From Prorocentrum cordatum (Eukaryota; Sar; Dinophyceae; Prorocentrales; Prorocentraceae): a stretch of 64,000 bases of DNA. This document shows, in pieces, positions 52,381 to 63,449 of this stretch (its first letter is position 1; the number at the start of each line of letters is the position of its first letter). A model generated the notes under the pieces. That model saw only the letters and a list, made by a program, of their open reading frames with translations. It did not search any database and was not told where the DNA came from. The stretch lies in NCBI GenBank assembly GCA_963575745.1, contig CAUYUJ010014344.1, positions 22,372 to 86,371 on the forward strand, in the 5' to 3' direction. The position numbers and the translations under genes were made by a program.

Positions 52381-52850
52381 GAGAAGGATGATCATGACGA
52401 TGATGATGCTGAAGATGATGATGCTTATGGTGATGATGATCATGATGGTGCTGCTGGTGATGATGATGCTGATGAAGATGATGCGGCTGTTGTTGATGAT
52501 GATGATGCTGGTGACGATGATGATGCTGATGACGATGCCGCGGCTGATGACGATGCCGCGGCTGATGATGATGCTGATGAACGCGGTGGTGATGGCGATG
52601 GTGATGCTGCTGCTGATGTTGATGCGGATGATGATGTTGATGATGATGCTGCGATTGTTGATGCTGATTATGATGTTGATGATGCTGAAATTGATGATGA
52701 TTATGCCGATGAAGATGATGATGATGCTGCTGCTGATGCTGATGATGACCATGCTGATGATGCTGCTGCTGATGATGATGATGATGATGGCGGTGGTGGT
52801 GGTGATGCTGATGATGATTGTGCTGCGGACGCTGATGCTGATGCTGTTGC

Positions 52851-52891
<41 letters not shown>

Positions 52892-53024
52892 ATGATGTTC
52901 ATGATGATGAGGATGATGACGATGAGGCGGACGATGATCATGATGCTGTTGACGATGTTGTTGATGATGATGCTGATGATGATGACGATGATGATGATGA
53001 CGATGATGATGATGATGATGATGA

Positions 53025-53089
<65 letters not shown>

Positions 53090-53170
53090 TGGAGGAGGAG
53101 GAGGAGGAGGAGGAGGAGGAGGAGGAGGAGGAGGAGGCGACGGAGGAGGAGGAGGCGGAGGAGGAGATGA
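52381..53170. repeat. Second GAT/GCT triplet array, ending in GAG
   Basis: About 700 bp of GAT with GCT, GGT, GTT and GCC variants, then about 80 bp of GGA. It has the same design as the array at 49602 and may be a copy of it. Confidence 0.9.
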
Positions 53171-53705
53171 GGAGGGGGGGAGCAAGGATGAGGATTGGCA
53201 GACTTTTACACTTCGGGCGCTGTCTTTCGTGCCGAGCTGGAGACCATATGGCGGGCACTAAGTCGGCCTTCCTAAAAGAGGCAGCTGGGCAGTCGGTCTT
53301 CCCTGTGAGTGTGTAGTGTGACGCAACATCATCTCACATTTTTCTGACAGCATATGGTATGGTTTTTCCTCGACTGTCCTTGCCGTTGCTTTACGCCTGG
53401 ACTTGCCGGGAAATTCAGCTGAGCAGTTTTAGCGCGATGCCCACTTCAACTGTTGGCCCCTTTGGCCGCTATGAGTTCACCCGAGTAAGCACAGCGCGGG
53501 TCAGCGCAAGCGGGAGTACGGACGCAATAATGGAGACAGGGAGGGAGGGAGGGAGGGAGGGAATATGAGCGAGGGAGGGAGGGAGAGGGCAGGGAGGGAG
53601 GAAAGAAAGGAGGAGGAGGATAAGGAGGAGGAGGAGGGTCAGCGTAAACCCATACGCCTCAACGATGTTGTCATACACTCTCCCTCCGTGCTTGGCGCGA
53701 ACGGG
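53171..53705. other. No supported gene; GGGA tract at about 53538-53625
   Basis: Mixed DNA with a GGGAGGGA tract and no conserved ORF. Confidence 0.5.
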
Positions 53706-54175
53706 CGAGAGACCCATTTTGGAGAAGGAACCGCCCTTCACCTGTGAAGCCCGTACGGACTTTGAAGACGAATGTGCGCGGCGCTAAGGCGGGAGCCACA
53801 TGTCCGAACACCACCCGCCCTCCGTCCGTGAAGCTGCTGCAGACTGTTAGGACTGATGTGCGAGGTGCTGCGGCGAGAGCCATATTTTGAAAATGACCCA
53901 CCCTCCATCAGAGCCGGAATGACCTACCCCGCTTTCGCTTCCAGGCAAAACCAAGCCATACCACGCGCCTCCTTGTCAGGCGGCCTGAACAGTACAGGCC
54001 GTAATTTGGCATCGTTTGGTATCTCTTGGAAGCGAGGGTGGTCAAAAGCGAGGTAGGTTTGTTTTCCTCCTACTCCAACCGTGAAGCTCCTCATATTTGC
54101 GTTAAGACGCATGTGCGATGCTCTGAAGCGATGACCACATGTTTGAGCTGTCCCGCCCTCCACCTTTCAAATTTC
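53706..54175 (+). repeat. Family E tandem repeats (about 80 bp)
   Basis: About four to five diverged units with ATGTGCGCGGCGCTAAGGCG, GAGCCACAT and CACCCGCCCTCCGTCCGTG. The better array of the same family is at 61725-62150. It is non-coding. Confidence 0.75.
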
Positions 54176-54180
54176 CAGTT

Positions 54181-54275
54181 TCAGGATCATGAGTGGTGAG
54201 GCAGTCTCAGGCGAAAAGCCCGGCCCGCCCTACCTTCCCGCCTCGGTGTGCGACAGGAAAGAGTTATCATCATAC
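54181..54275 (+). repeat. Conserved segment downstream of a family E array
   Basis: CTCAGGCGAAAAGCCCGGCC and CCTCGGTGTGCGACAGG are shared with 62165-62250, which also lies just after a family E array. The pair forms one duplicated module. Confidence 0.7.
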
Positions 54276-54314
54276 CTACCGGTGTGATCTCGCACTGCTT
54301 TATTTCCGACCGTG

Positions 54315-55100
54315 CGCTCTGCTGGTGGTCCTGCTGGTGGTCGTGCTGGTGGTCCTGCTGGTGGTTGTGCTGGTGGTTGTGCTGGTGGTTGTGCTGGTGG
54401 TCGTGCTGGTGGTTGATAGTGGTTGTGCTGGTGGTTGTGCTGGTGGTCGTGCTGCTAGTTGTGCTGGTTGTCGTGCTGGTGGATGGTGGTGCTGGCTGGT
54501 CGTGCTGGTGGTCGTGGTTGGTGGAGGTGCTGGTGGTCGTGCTGGTGGTCGTGCTGCTGGCCCGGTGCTGTTGGTTGGGCCTGCTGCTCTCCCTTGTGCT
54601 GGTGGTTGTGCTGCTTGTCGTGCTGGTGGTCGTGCTGGTGGTTGTGCTGGTGGCTGGTCGTGCTGATGGAGGTGCTGGTGCTCGTGCTGGTGGTCGTGCT
54701 GGTGGTCGTGCTGGTGATTGTGCTGGTCGTCGTGCTTGTGGAGGTGCTGGTGGCCGTGCTGGTGGCTGGTAGTGCTGGAGGTGCTGGTGGTCGTGTTGGT
54801 GGTCGTGCTGGTTCTTGTGCTGGTGGTCGTGCTGGTCGCTGCCCGTGCTGGCGGTCATGCTGGTGATCGTGCTGGCCCCACGCTCCTTCCCTGCGCCCCC
54901 CTCCCCTTGCACTCGGGCTCCCCCCACCCTGAACCTCCACAAGCGCCCTCCGCCGTGCTCCCCCCGCCCTCGCTGGTGGGTGGTAGCGCTGGAGGTGCTG
55001 GTGGTCGTGTTGGTGGTCGTGCTGGTTCTTGTGCTGGTGGTCGTGCTGGTGGCTGGTCGTGCTGGCGGTCATGCTGGTGGTCGTGCTGGCCCCCCCCTCC
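54315..55100. repeat. GTGCTGGTGGTC 12 bp minisatellite
   Basis: About 45 degenerate copies at 54315-54870, then a C-rich stretch, then more at 54975-55095. Cys/Trp/Val-rich and Ala/Gly/Cys-rich ORFs arise from the unit. Confidence 0.85.
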
Positions 55101-55890
55101 TTCCCTGCGCCCCCCTCCCCTTGCACTCGTGCTCCCCCCACCCTGGGCCTCCACAAGCGCCCTCCGCCGTGCTCCCCCCGCCCTCCCCGGGCCCCCCTCC
55201 CCTTATTTTCCTTTCGTGCGCCCCCTCCCCCGCTCCTCCCCTGCGCGCCTCTCCCGCAGCCGTGCTCCTTCCACCCACGTACCCCGGGCCCCCGCGCCCT
55301 CTCCCCCGTGCTTCTCCAGCGTTGCCCGAGCCCCCCCTCTCTTATTCCGACCGTGCGCCCCCCCTGCCTGCTCCTCCCATGCGCCCCGCTCTCCTTGCCC
55401 CTGAGCTCCCCCCACCCTCCCCACGCCCCCGCGCCCTGTCCCCCGTGCTCCCCCCGCTCTCCCCGGGCCCCCTCTGCCCTTATTCCGACCGTGCGCCCAC
55501 CCGCCGCTCCTCCCCTGCGCCCCTCTCCCCCGTGCTCCCTCCACGCTCCCTGGCCCCCGCGCCTTTTCCTCCGTGCTCTCCCCGCCGTCCCCGGGCCCCC
55601 CCCATTCCTTATTCCGACCGTGCGCCCCCCCCTCCTCCCCCCGCTCTCCTCTGCGCCTCCCTCCTCTTGCCCCCGTCCTCCTCCGACCCTCCCCGCGCCA
55701 CCGCGCCCCTCTCCCCCGTGCTTCCCCCCCGCCGCCCCCCCCGGGCCCCCATCCCCTTATTCCGACCGTGCGCCCCCCCGCCGCCCCTCCCCTGCGCCCC
55801 TCTCTCCCTGCCCTGGTGCTCCTGCCACGCTCCCCGACCCCCGCGCCTTCTCCTCCGTGCTCCCCCCGCGCTCTCCCCAGGCCCCCCGGT
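55101..55890. repeat. C-rich minisatellite of about 100-130 bp units
   Basis: Repeated TTATTCCGACCGTGCGCCCC occurs near 55355, 55480, 55605 and 55755, with GCCCCTCTCCCCCGTGCTCC between. The same family returns at 60866-61400. Pro/Ser-rich ORFs are artefacts. Confidence 0.8.
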
Positions 55891-56525
55891 ACCCCTGGCC
55901 CCCCCCCCTGTCCACGCTTCCCAGGGTAGCCCCCCTGGGCCACGGAACCCTTTATTTTCGTCGTTCGTCGTGTCGTTCGTCCCCCTCGCCCCCCCCCTGT
56001 CCACGCTTCCCAGGGTAGCCCCCCTGGGCCACGGAACCCTTTATTTTCGTCGTTCGTCGTGTCGTTCGCCCCCGCCCCCCCCGTCCCCCTCGCCCCCCCC
56101 CCCTGTCCGCGCTTCCCAGGGTACCCCTCGCCCCCCCCCCTGTCCACGCTTCCCAGGGTAGCCCCCCTGGGCCACGGAACCCTTTATTTTCGTCGTTCGT
56201 CGTGTCGTTCGTCCTCCTCGCCCCCCCCCCTGTCCACGCTTCCCAGGGTAGCCCCCCTGGGCCACGGAACCCTTTATTTTCGTCGTTCGTCGTGTCGTTC
56301 GTCCCTCTTTTCGTCGTTCGTCGTGTCGTTCGTCCCCCTCGCCCCCCCCCGTCCCCCTCGCCCCCCCCACCTGTCCACGCTTCCCAGGGTACCCCTCGCC
56401 CCCCCCCTGTCCACGCTTCCCAGGGTAGCCCCCCAGGGCCACGGAACCCTTTATGTTCGTCGTTCGTCGTGTCGTTCGCCCCCCTCGCCCCCCCCCCCCC
56501 CTGTCCACGCTTCCCAGGGTAGCAC
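55891..56525. repeat. Tandem units with GTCCACGCTTCCCAGGGTAG
   Basis: About seven units of 60-120 bp containing GGGCCACGGAACCCTTTATT and TTCGTCGTTCGTCGTGTCG, separated by C runs. Confidence 0.85.
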
Positions 56526-56554
56526 AGAGTAGTGTTGTCTTAGTGCTCCCTTCA

Positions 56555-56790
56555 TTACCGCGTACCTACAGCGTACCTACAGCGCACCTTCAAGGTGTGA
56601 ATAAAGCGTACTTTCAGCGTACCTACAGCGTACCCACAGCGTACCTACAATACTGTGTTCTTGTTGTTGTCCTTGTATAAGCGCGTACCTACAGCGCACC
56701 TACAGCGTACCTTCAAGGTGTGAGCAAGGCGTACTTTCAGCGTACCTTCAGCGTACTTTCAGCTTGCCTTCAGCGTGCCTTCAAGGTGAG
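56555..56790. repeat. CAGCGTACCTA 10-11 bp repeats
   Basis: Around 14 copies of AGCGTACCTAC or AGCGTACTTTC interrupted by CAAGGTGTGA phrases. Confidence 0.8.
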
Positions 56791-57300
56791 AGGGGAGGAG
56801 GAGGAGGTGGAGGGGGAGGGGGAGGAGGAGGAGGAGGAGGAGGAGGAGGAGGAGGAGCAGGAGGAGGAGGAGTCAATGCCCGCCTCCATCAACCTAGAAA
56901 ACTTATGAAAAATAGCCTGACGAAGAACCCAACCATAAGCAGTTGCGGCGACCGCATTCTGGGTCCATCGCTCTATGAGGCCCTCGGTGGAGCTCCCTAT
57001 GAGGCCACGACCCGTGTGAGCGGTGTGCCGAAATGGGGCGGGGCCGCCATGCGAACCCTGCCACTGGCGCCTTCCGTGGAGCTCCCTATGAGGCTATGGG
57101 GCCACGAACCGTGTGAGGGGTGTGCCAAAATGGGGCGGGGTCGTCATACGAACTCTACCACTGGCGCCCTCGGTGGGGCTCCCCTATGGGGCCACGATAC
57201 CCGTGAGAGGTGCGCCAAAATGGAGTGGGGCCGCCATACGAACCCTGCAACTGGCCACCCTCGGTGGAGCTCCCCACGGGCCACGATCCTCGTGAGCGCT
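56791..57300 (+). repeat. GGA tract and diverged 90 bp minisatellite module
   Basis: A GGA tract at 56795-56875 is followed by GAACCCAACCATAAGCAGTT and three to four diverged units with GTGGAGCTCCCTATGAGG and GTGTGCCGAAATGGGG. It has the same start module as the array at 24236, and the LRR gene begins right after it. Confidence 0.7.
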
Positions 57301-57389
57301 TGGGCTCAAGCTTCCACGGGTGGACGCAGGTCTGGAAGCAGGCGCGAGCGCCCTCCTGCCTCTGCAAGCCAGCCCCCCGCGCCGACACG

Positions 57390-60044
57390 ATGGGGTGCTG
57401 CATGGCTTCCCGCCAGTCTTTCGACATGGCCTCCCGCCAGTCTTTCGACCTGACGCGGTACACAGACGCCACGAGCCTCTTCGACGCTCTTGCGTTCACC
57501 GTGGAGGGCCTCCACCCAGTGCGCTTGGTCCGCATGTCGTGGCTTCTGCAGCAGCGGGGCACGGTCCTGAAGAGGCGCCAGGAGCTGCCAGAGGAGGCGT
57601 TCGTGTCCGCCGGCGAACTGCGGGCCATTTGGGAAGCCAGCGGGCGAGGAGGAATTGACGAGGTGGCGCCGATCATCACCATCTCGTTCTGCTGGGACTC
57701 ACGCGAGCATCCCGACCCCAATGGGGTGCAGCTGAGCTTGGTGATAGACACCCTGGAGCAGGAGCGCCACAAGTACTCCAGAGGAATGAATGACTTTCAG
57801 GGGTTCAGCGACATGGGCGTCTTCTGGGACTGGCCCTCGCTGCTGCAGGGCGACCCCGACAAGGCCGATGAGGCGAAGGCCGCCGCCCTGCGGCAAGGAA
57901 AAACCCAGAAGGACGCGCAGAAGGCCGCGGACGAGGCCAAGCGTACCCCCGCCGAGAAGGCCGCGTTCAAACATGGGCTGCAGGAGACGATGGACCTGTG
58001 GTACGCCCACCAAGCCACTACCGTCCTCCTGCTCACCCAGCACCCCCGCGAGCGAGGCAGCGAGCGCGAGTGTGGCTACGACCAGTCGGGCTGGACAACG
58101 TACGAGCGTTGCTCCGCGGAGCAGATCAAGAAGGTCTACCGTTATCAGGCGAAGTGGGACGCCGTTGCCGACCTTGGGGGAGGGGCGGGGGTGACGAAGG
58201 CCGGGAGGAGGTGGCCGGTGGGCCCGGACGAGTTCGACCGGCTCATCAAGGACAGGTCCTTCACCAACGGCGCGGACCGGGAGGCGGTGAAGGCGCTCTT
58301 CCGGCGGATGAGCCGCGCGCAGCTGGGCGGCGTGACGATTCTGGACTTCAACGGGATGCCGCCCCCGACCCCCGCGCAGGTCGCGGGGCTCGCAGGCTGC
58401 CTGCGGCTGTGCGCCCGCCTGGAGAAAATGGACCTGAACAATTGCAACATCGGCCCCCCGGGCGCGCAGGCCCTGGCGAAGGCGCTGCCCTCCATGCCCG
58501 GCCTGCAATGGCTGTACCTGGCCAGCAACGGCATCGGCGACGACGGCGCGCAGGCCCTGGCGAAGGCGCTGCCCTCCATGCCCGGCCTGCAGGACCTGGG
58601 CCTGGCCAGCAACGGCATCGGCGACGACGGCGCGCAGGCCCTGGCGAAGGCGCTGCCCTCCATGCCCGGCCTGCAATGGCTGTACCTGGCCAGCAACGGC
58701 ATCGGCGACGACGGCGCGCAGGCCCTAGCGAAGGCGCTGCCCTCCATGCCCGGCCTGCGGGACCTGTGGCTGGCCCGCAACGGCATCGGCGACGACGGCG
58801 CGCAGGCCCTGGCGAAGGCGCTGCCCTCCATGCCCGGCCTGCGGGACCTGTGGCTGGCCAGCAACGGCATCGGCGACGACGGCGCGCATGCCCTGGCGAA
58901 GGCGCTGCCCTCCATGCCCGGCCTGCAGGTGCTGCGCCTGGACAGCAACGGCATCGGCGACGACGGCGCGCAGGCCCTGGCGAAGGCGCCTGGCACTCCA
59001 AGTGCTGCTCGGGGACCAGTGGCAGACCAGCACGGCATTCGGGCGGACGACGGCGCGCAGGCCCCTGGCGAAGGCGCTGCCCTCCATGCCCGCCCTGCAG
59101 GTGCTGGCCCCTGCACAGCAAACGGCATCGGCGACGACGGCGCCAGGGCCCTGGCGAAGGCGCTGCCCTCCATGCCGGCCTGCAGTGCTGGACCAGGGCA
59201 GCAACGGCATCGGCGACGACGGCGCGCAGCCCTGGCGAAGGCGCGCCCTCCAAGCCCGCATGCAGCGGCTTGGGCCCTGGACCGCAACGTGCTTCGGCGA
59301 CGACGGCGCGCAGGCCTCCTGGCTAAGGCGCTGCCCTCCAGCGCGGCCATGCGGGACCTGTGGCTGGCCACAACGGCAATCGCGACGGGACGGCGCGCAA
59401 CATTGCCCTGGCGAAGGCGCTGCCCTCCATGCCCGGCCTGCAGTACCTGGGCCTGGCCAGCAACGGCATCGGCGACGACGGCGCGCAGGCCTTGGCGAAG
59501 GCGCTGCCCTCCATGCCCGGCCTGCAGGTGCCGGGCCTGGCCAGCAACGGCATCGGCGACGACGGCGCGCAGGCCCTGGCGAAGGCGCTGCCCTCCATGC
59601 CCGGCCTGCAGTACCTGGGCCTGGCCAGCAACGGCATCGGCGACGACGGCGCGCAGGCCTTGGCGAAGGCGCTGCCCTCCATGCCCGGCCTGCAGGTGCC
59701 GGGCCTGGCCAGCAACGGCATCGGCGACGACGGCGCGCAGGCCCTGGCGAAGGCGCTGCCCTCCATGCCCGGCCTGCAGTACCTGGGCCTGGCCAGCAAC
59801 GGCATCGGCGACGACGGCGCGCAGGCCCTGGCGAAGGCGCTGCCGTCCTGAGCGCGGGCCTGCAGGGCCTTGCATGACAAAGCGCCCGCTATCGGCGACG
59901 ATCGGGCGGCGCAGGCCCTGGCATGCGCTGCCCAGGCGGGCGCGCCTGCAGGTGCTGCCCTGGTCAGCACGGCAATCGGCGACGACGGGCGCGCAGGCCC
60001 TGAAATCCGCCGGGGGCGAACAGATGCTATGTCTGACCCGCTGA
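57390..60044 (+). CDS. Leucine-rich repeat protein with acylation-type N-terminus (indels in the repeat array)
   Basis: The first ATG gives MGCCMASRQSF, with Gly2 and two Cys, a pattern suited to N-myristoylation and palmitoylation. The octad MASRQSFD is doubled at 5-20. Residues about 95-250 form an alpha/beta-like domain with APIITISFCWDS, GVFWDWPSLLQ, ATTVLLLTQHP and SGWTTYERCSAEQIKK. This resembles a signalling-type module seen in protist proteins, but I cannot name it. From about 344 on come 28-residue ribonuclease-inhibitor-type LRRs, with consensus ASNGIGDDGAQALAKALPSM, in frame to about 58990. Small indels then break register between 58985 and 59410. Clean repeats resume in another frame at 59410-59850 and decay after 59850. 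Because units are 84 bp, all frames stay open. It is either a pseudogene or an assembly with indel errors. Confidence 0.75.
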   Translation: MGCCMASRQSFDMASRQSFDLTRYTDATSLFDALAFTVEGLHPVRLVRMSWLLQQRGTVLKRRQELPEEAFVSAGELRAIWEASGRGGIDEVAPIITISFCWDSREHPDPNGVQLSLVIDTLEQERHKYSRGMNDFQGFSDMGVFWDWPSLLQGDPDKADEAKAAALRQGKTQKDAQKAADEAKRTPAEKAAFKHGLQETMDLWYAHQATTVLLLTQHPRERGSERECGYDQSGWTTYERCSAEQIKKVYRYQAKWDAVADLGGGAGVTKAGRRWPVGPDEFDRLIKDRSFTNGADREAVKALFRRMSRAQLGGVTILDFNGMPPPTPAQVAGLAGCLRLCARLEKMDLNNCNIGPPGAQALAKALPSMPGLQWLYLASNGIGDDGAQALAKALPSMPGLQDLGLASNGIGDDGAQALAKALPSMPGLQWLYLASNGIGDDGAQALAKALPSMPGLRDLWLARNGIGDDGAQALAKALPSMPGLRDLWLASNGIGDDGAHALAKALPSMPGLQVLRLDSNGIGDDGAQALAKAPGTPSAARGPVADQHGIRADDGAQAPGEGAALHARPAGAGPCTANGIGDDGARALAKALPSMPACSAGPGQQRHRRRRRAALAKARPPSPHAAAWALDRNVLRRRRRAGLLAKALPSSAAMRDLWLATTAIATGRRATLPWRRRCPPCPACSTWAWPATASATTARRPWRRRCPPCPACRCRAWPATASATTARRPWRRRCPPCPACSTWAWPATASATTARRPWRRRCPPCPACRCRAWPATASATTARRPWRRRCPPCPACSTWAWPATASATTARRPWRRRCRPERGPAGPCMTKRPLSATIGRRRPWHALPRRARLQVLPWSARQSATTGAQALKSAGGEQMLCLTR

Positions 60045-60225
60045 CTGAGTGACACGGCAAGGGCGAGCCGCACAGGGCGCGGGTGAGAAACGGGAGGGCG
60101 CGCGGGAAGGGGAGGACCCAACCGCGACAAGGAGGACCCAAACACGACCAGGAAGCACCCAGACACGACAAGATCGAGACAAATTCACGACAAGTAGCAG
60201 AAGCGAAAATGGGAGGCGATCCGCT
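60045..60225. other. Short spacer with AGGACCCAA repeats
   Basis: GGAGGACCCAACCGCGACA, GGAGGACCCAAACACGACCA and GCACCCAGACACGACA repeat in 60110-60175. They echo the GACCCAACACCACA module at 25581 and 42980. Confidence 0.6.
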
Positions 60226-60545
60226 TTCGACTTCCACTTTCGCCTACCGCTTTCGCTTTCGCCTCCCGCTTTCGCTTTCGTCCGCCACTTTCGCCTTCCT
60301 TCGCCTCCCGCTTTCGCTTTCGCCTCCCACTTTCGCCTCCTTTCGCCTCCCGCTGTCGTTTTCGCCTCCCACTTTCGCCTCCCACTTTCGCTTTCCCCTC
60401 CCGCTTTCGCCTCCCACTTTCGCCTTCCGCTTTCGCTTTCGCCTCCCGCTTTCGCCTCCCGCTTTCGCTTTCGCCTCCCAATTTCGCCTCCCGCTTTCGC
60501 TTTCGCCTCCCGCTTTCGCTTTCCGCTTTCGTTTGCGTCTCTCAC
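60226..60545. repeat. CTTTCGCCTCCCG repeats
   Basis: About 22 copies of a 6-18 bp unit built from CGCTTTCGC and CTCCCACTTTCGC. Open frames through it (repeated R, L, P, F, A, S) follow the unit. Confidence 0.85.
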
Positions 60546-61400
60546 TTTCGCAGCATGGGGCCGGTTCGGGTCGAGTCGGCAGCGGGCCGCTTCGGTTGTA
60601 GCATGTTCGGGTTTGGCGCTATATAGTTCGGTTTGAGCCAGTTCGGTTTTGCTTCGGGACGGTTCAGTTTCGGGCGGTCCGGTTCGGGTGATCGAAAGGT
60701 TGGCGCGCAGTGCGTTACAGGAGGGGCATGGGGGTCGAGGTCTGCTTTCTGGAATGGGAGTCTGAAGTCCAGGTCTGGACCTCAACTCCGGATCTCAGGT
60801 CCGGGCCCCAGGTCTGGACCTCAGCTCTGGACCTCAGGTCTGGACCTCAGGTCCGGACCTCCTCCCCCCGCTCTCCCCATGCGCCCCCCTCCTCTTGCCC
60901 CCGTCCTCCTCGCACCCCCCCCGCGCCCCCGCGCCCTTCCCCCCCGTGCTTCCCCCGCCGTTCCCGGCCCCCCCCCCTTCACTCCAACCGTGCACCTGCC
61001 CCCCTGCTCCTCCCATTCGCCCCGCCCCCTTCGCCCCGTGCTCCCCCCGCGCTCCCCGAGCTTCCGCGCCTTCTCTCCCGCACCCCACCCGCCTTTTCCC
61101 GAGCCCCCCCCCTTCTTCCGACCGTGCGCCCCTCCTCTCCCGCTCCTCCCCTGCGCCCCTCTCCCCTTGCACCCGTCCGTGCTCCCCCCGCGCTCCCCGG
61201 ACCCCCGCGCCTGCTCCTCCGTGCCCCCGCCGCCCTCCCCGGGCCCTTCTCCCCTTATTCCGACCGTGCGCCCTCCCCCCGCTCCTCCCTTCCACGCCCC
61301 TACCGCCCTCCCCGGGCCCCCCTCCCTTTATTCCGACCGTGCGCCCTCCCCCCGCCCCTCCCCTGCGCCTCCGTGCCCCCCGCCTCCCGCGGGCCCCCCT
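60546..61400. repeat. GGTTCGG repeats, GGTCTGGACCTCA repeats, and C-rich minisatellite
   Basis: GGTTCGGGT-type repeats lie at 60560-60690 and GTCTGGACCTCA units at 60770-60865. A C-rich array with TTATTCCGACCGTGCGCCC then runs up to the gap, the same family as 55101-55890. Confidence 0.75.
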
Positions 61401-61500
61401 NNNNNNNNNNNNNNNNNNNNNNNNNNNNNNNNNNNNNNNNNNNNNNNNNNNNNNNNNNNNNNNNNNNNNNNNNNNNNNNNNNNNNNNNNNNNNNNNNNNN
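61401..61500. other. Assembly gap (100 N)
   Basis: Exactly one hundred N bases, so a placeholder of unknown true size. It lies between a C-rich minisatellite and a GAG triplet run. Continuity across it is not guaranteed. Confidence 0.99.
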
Positions 61501-61724
61501 GAGGAGGAGGAGGAGGAGGAGGAGCGAAGATCCTCCATCTTGCCAAAGCATAGTTCTCGGGGATTTCAGCGCCACGTATCAACCTGATTGCTGCGTTTTG
61601 ACGATCCAGAATCTTGCCATAACGCCGCTTTCGGGACTTGGACACAGCGAATCAACATAACTGTTGCGCCCGCATAATCCTGAATCCTTCCAAAAAGCCA
61701 TTTCTGGTACGTTGATCATGGGAA

Positions 61725-62150
61725 ACCGTGAAACTCTTGCAAACGAATGTTCGCGGCGCTAAGGCGAGAACCACATTTTGAAAAAGAACCGCCCTCAGTC
61801 GGTGAAATTCTGACATTTTTTAAAAGCGAATGTGCGCGGCGCTAAGGCGGCAGCTACATTTCGAAAACGACCCGCCCTCAATCCGTGAAGCTCTTGCAAT
61901 TTGTTGCAACTAATGTGCGCAGCGCTAAGGCGAGAGCCACGTGTTGAAAACCACCCGCCTTCAATCCGTGAAACTCTTGCAAGTTGTTTGAAGCAGAAAG
62001 TGCGCGGCGCTAAGGCGAGAGCCTTATTTTGAAACTACCCGCCCTCAATCCGTGACACTATTGCAAGTTGTTTGAAACAGAATGTGCGCGGCGCCGAGGC
62101 GAGAGCCACATTTTGAAAACCACCCGCCCTCCACCTGTGAAGCTGTCGTC
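61725..62150 (+). repeat. Family E tandem array, about six 80 bp units
   Basis: Units contain GTGCGCGGCGCTAAGGCG, GAGCCACATTTTGAAAA, CCCGCCCTCAATCCGTGAAA and CTCTTGCAAGTTGTTTGAA. The units are regular and well conserved. It is non-coding. Confidence 0.85.
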
Positions 62151-62154
62151 ACTG

Positions 62155-62250
62155 TTTTTCAGCTTCAGAGTCATACGTGGTGGGAAATCTCAGGCGAAAC
62201 GCCCGGCCCGCCCTAAACATTGGCCTCGGGGTGCGACAGGGAGAAGTCAT
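62155..62250 (+). repeat. Conserved segment downstream of a family E array, second copy
   Basis: CTCAGGCGAAACGCCCGGCC and GGTGCGACAGGGAGAAGTCA match 54181-54275. Confidence 0.7.
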
Positions 62251-62264
62251 TTATCAGCAGAAAG

Positions 62265-62551
62265 AATGGAGGAGGAGGGGGGGGAGGAAGAGGGTGAGGA
62301 GGAGGAGGACGAGGAGGAGGAGGAGGAGGAGGACGAGGAGCAGGAGGAGGAGAAGGATGAGGAGTGGAGGGATGAGGCGGAGGAGGAGGGAGATGGATTA
62401 GGATCAGGCGGAGGAGGAGGATAAGTAGGATGAGGAGGAGGAGGACGAGAAGGAGGAGGAGGAAAAGGATGATGAGGAGGAGAAATTGGAGGAGGAGGAC
62501 ATGCAGGAGCAGATGGAGGAGAAGGAGGAGGAGGAGGAGTAGGATGATGAC

Positions 62552-62622
<71 letters not shown>

Positions 62623-62660
62623 GGAGGAGGAGGAGGAGGAAGGAGGAGGAGGAGCTCAGG
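62265..62660. repeat. GGA and GAT triplet array
   Basis: GGA-rich to about 62538, pure GAT/ATG to about 62620, then GGA again. It has the same block style as 49602-51753. Confidence 0.9.
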
Positions 62661-62814
62661 CTTCTTCAGGAGGAGGATGCTCCTTCATCCCTTGGAACTT
62701 ACAGGCTGCTGGCGCTCGTCTCGGTGGCGGCTGCCTTCAAGGCGCCAGGGGGGTGCAGTCTTTTTTGTGTGTCGCGAGGGTCGCGGGAGAGACGGGGGCG
62801 GGTGGGAAAGAGGG

Positions 62815-63215
<401 letters not shown>

Positions 63216-63235
63216 GAGTGAGGAAGTGAGGAAGT

Positions 63236-63340
63236 GAGCCATCTTGATCTGGAGCAATCTTAGAGGCCACCGTGGGCTCTCTGAGACCCCCTTGGAGCCA
63301 TCTTGGGCCATGTTGGACGCTCTAGCTCCTCCGTGTCCCC
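63236..63340. repeat. GCCATCTTGGGCC-type dispersed repeat
   Basis: AGCCATCTTGATCTGGAGC and GGAGCCATCTTGGGCCATG resemble phrases at 49378-49520 and 37875-38050. Short and diverged. Confidence 0.5.
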
Positions 63341-63449
63341 CCCCCCCTCCCCGGCCCAGGGGAAGGGGTAGGGGGAGGGAGCACGAGGGTGTTTGGCAGC
63401 GAGAAGACGAAATTCTTTGAACAGCCTACGCCCAGAGGGCTGGTGGGGT

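Noticed and set aside
58145-60166. 673-residue minus-strand ORF over the LRR array
   Set aside because: Shadow of 84 bp repeats; the plus strand gives the LRR consensus and a real N-terminal domain.
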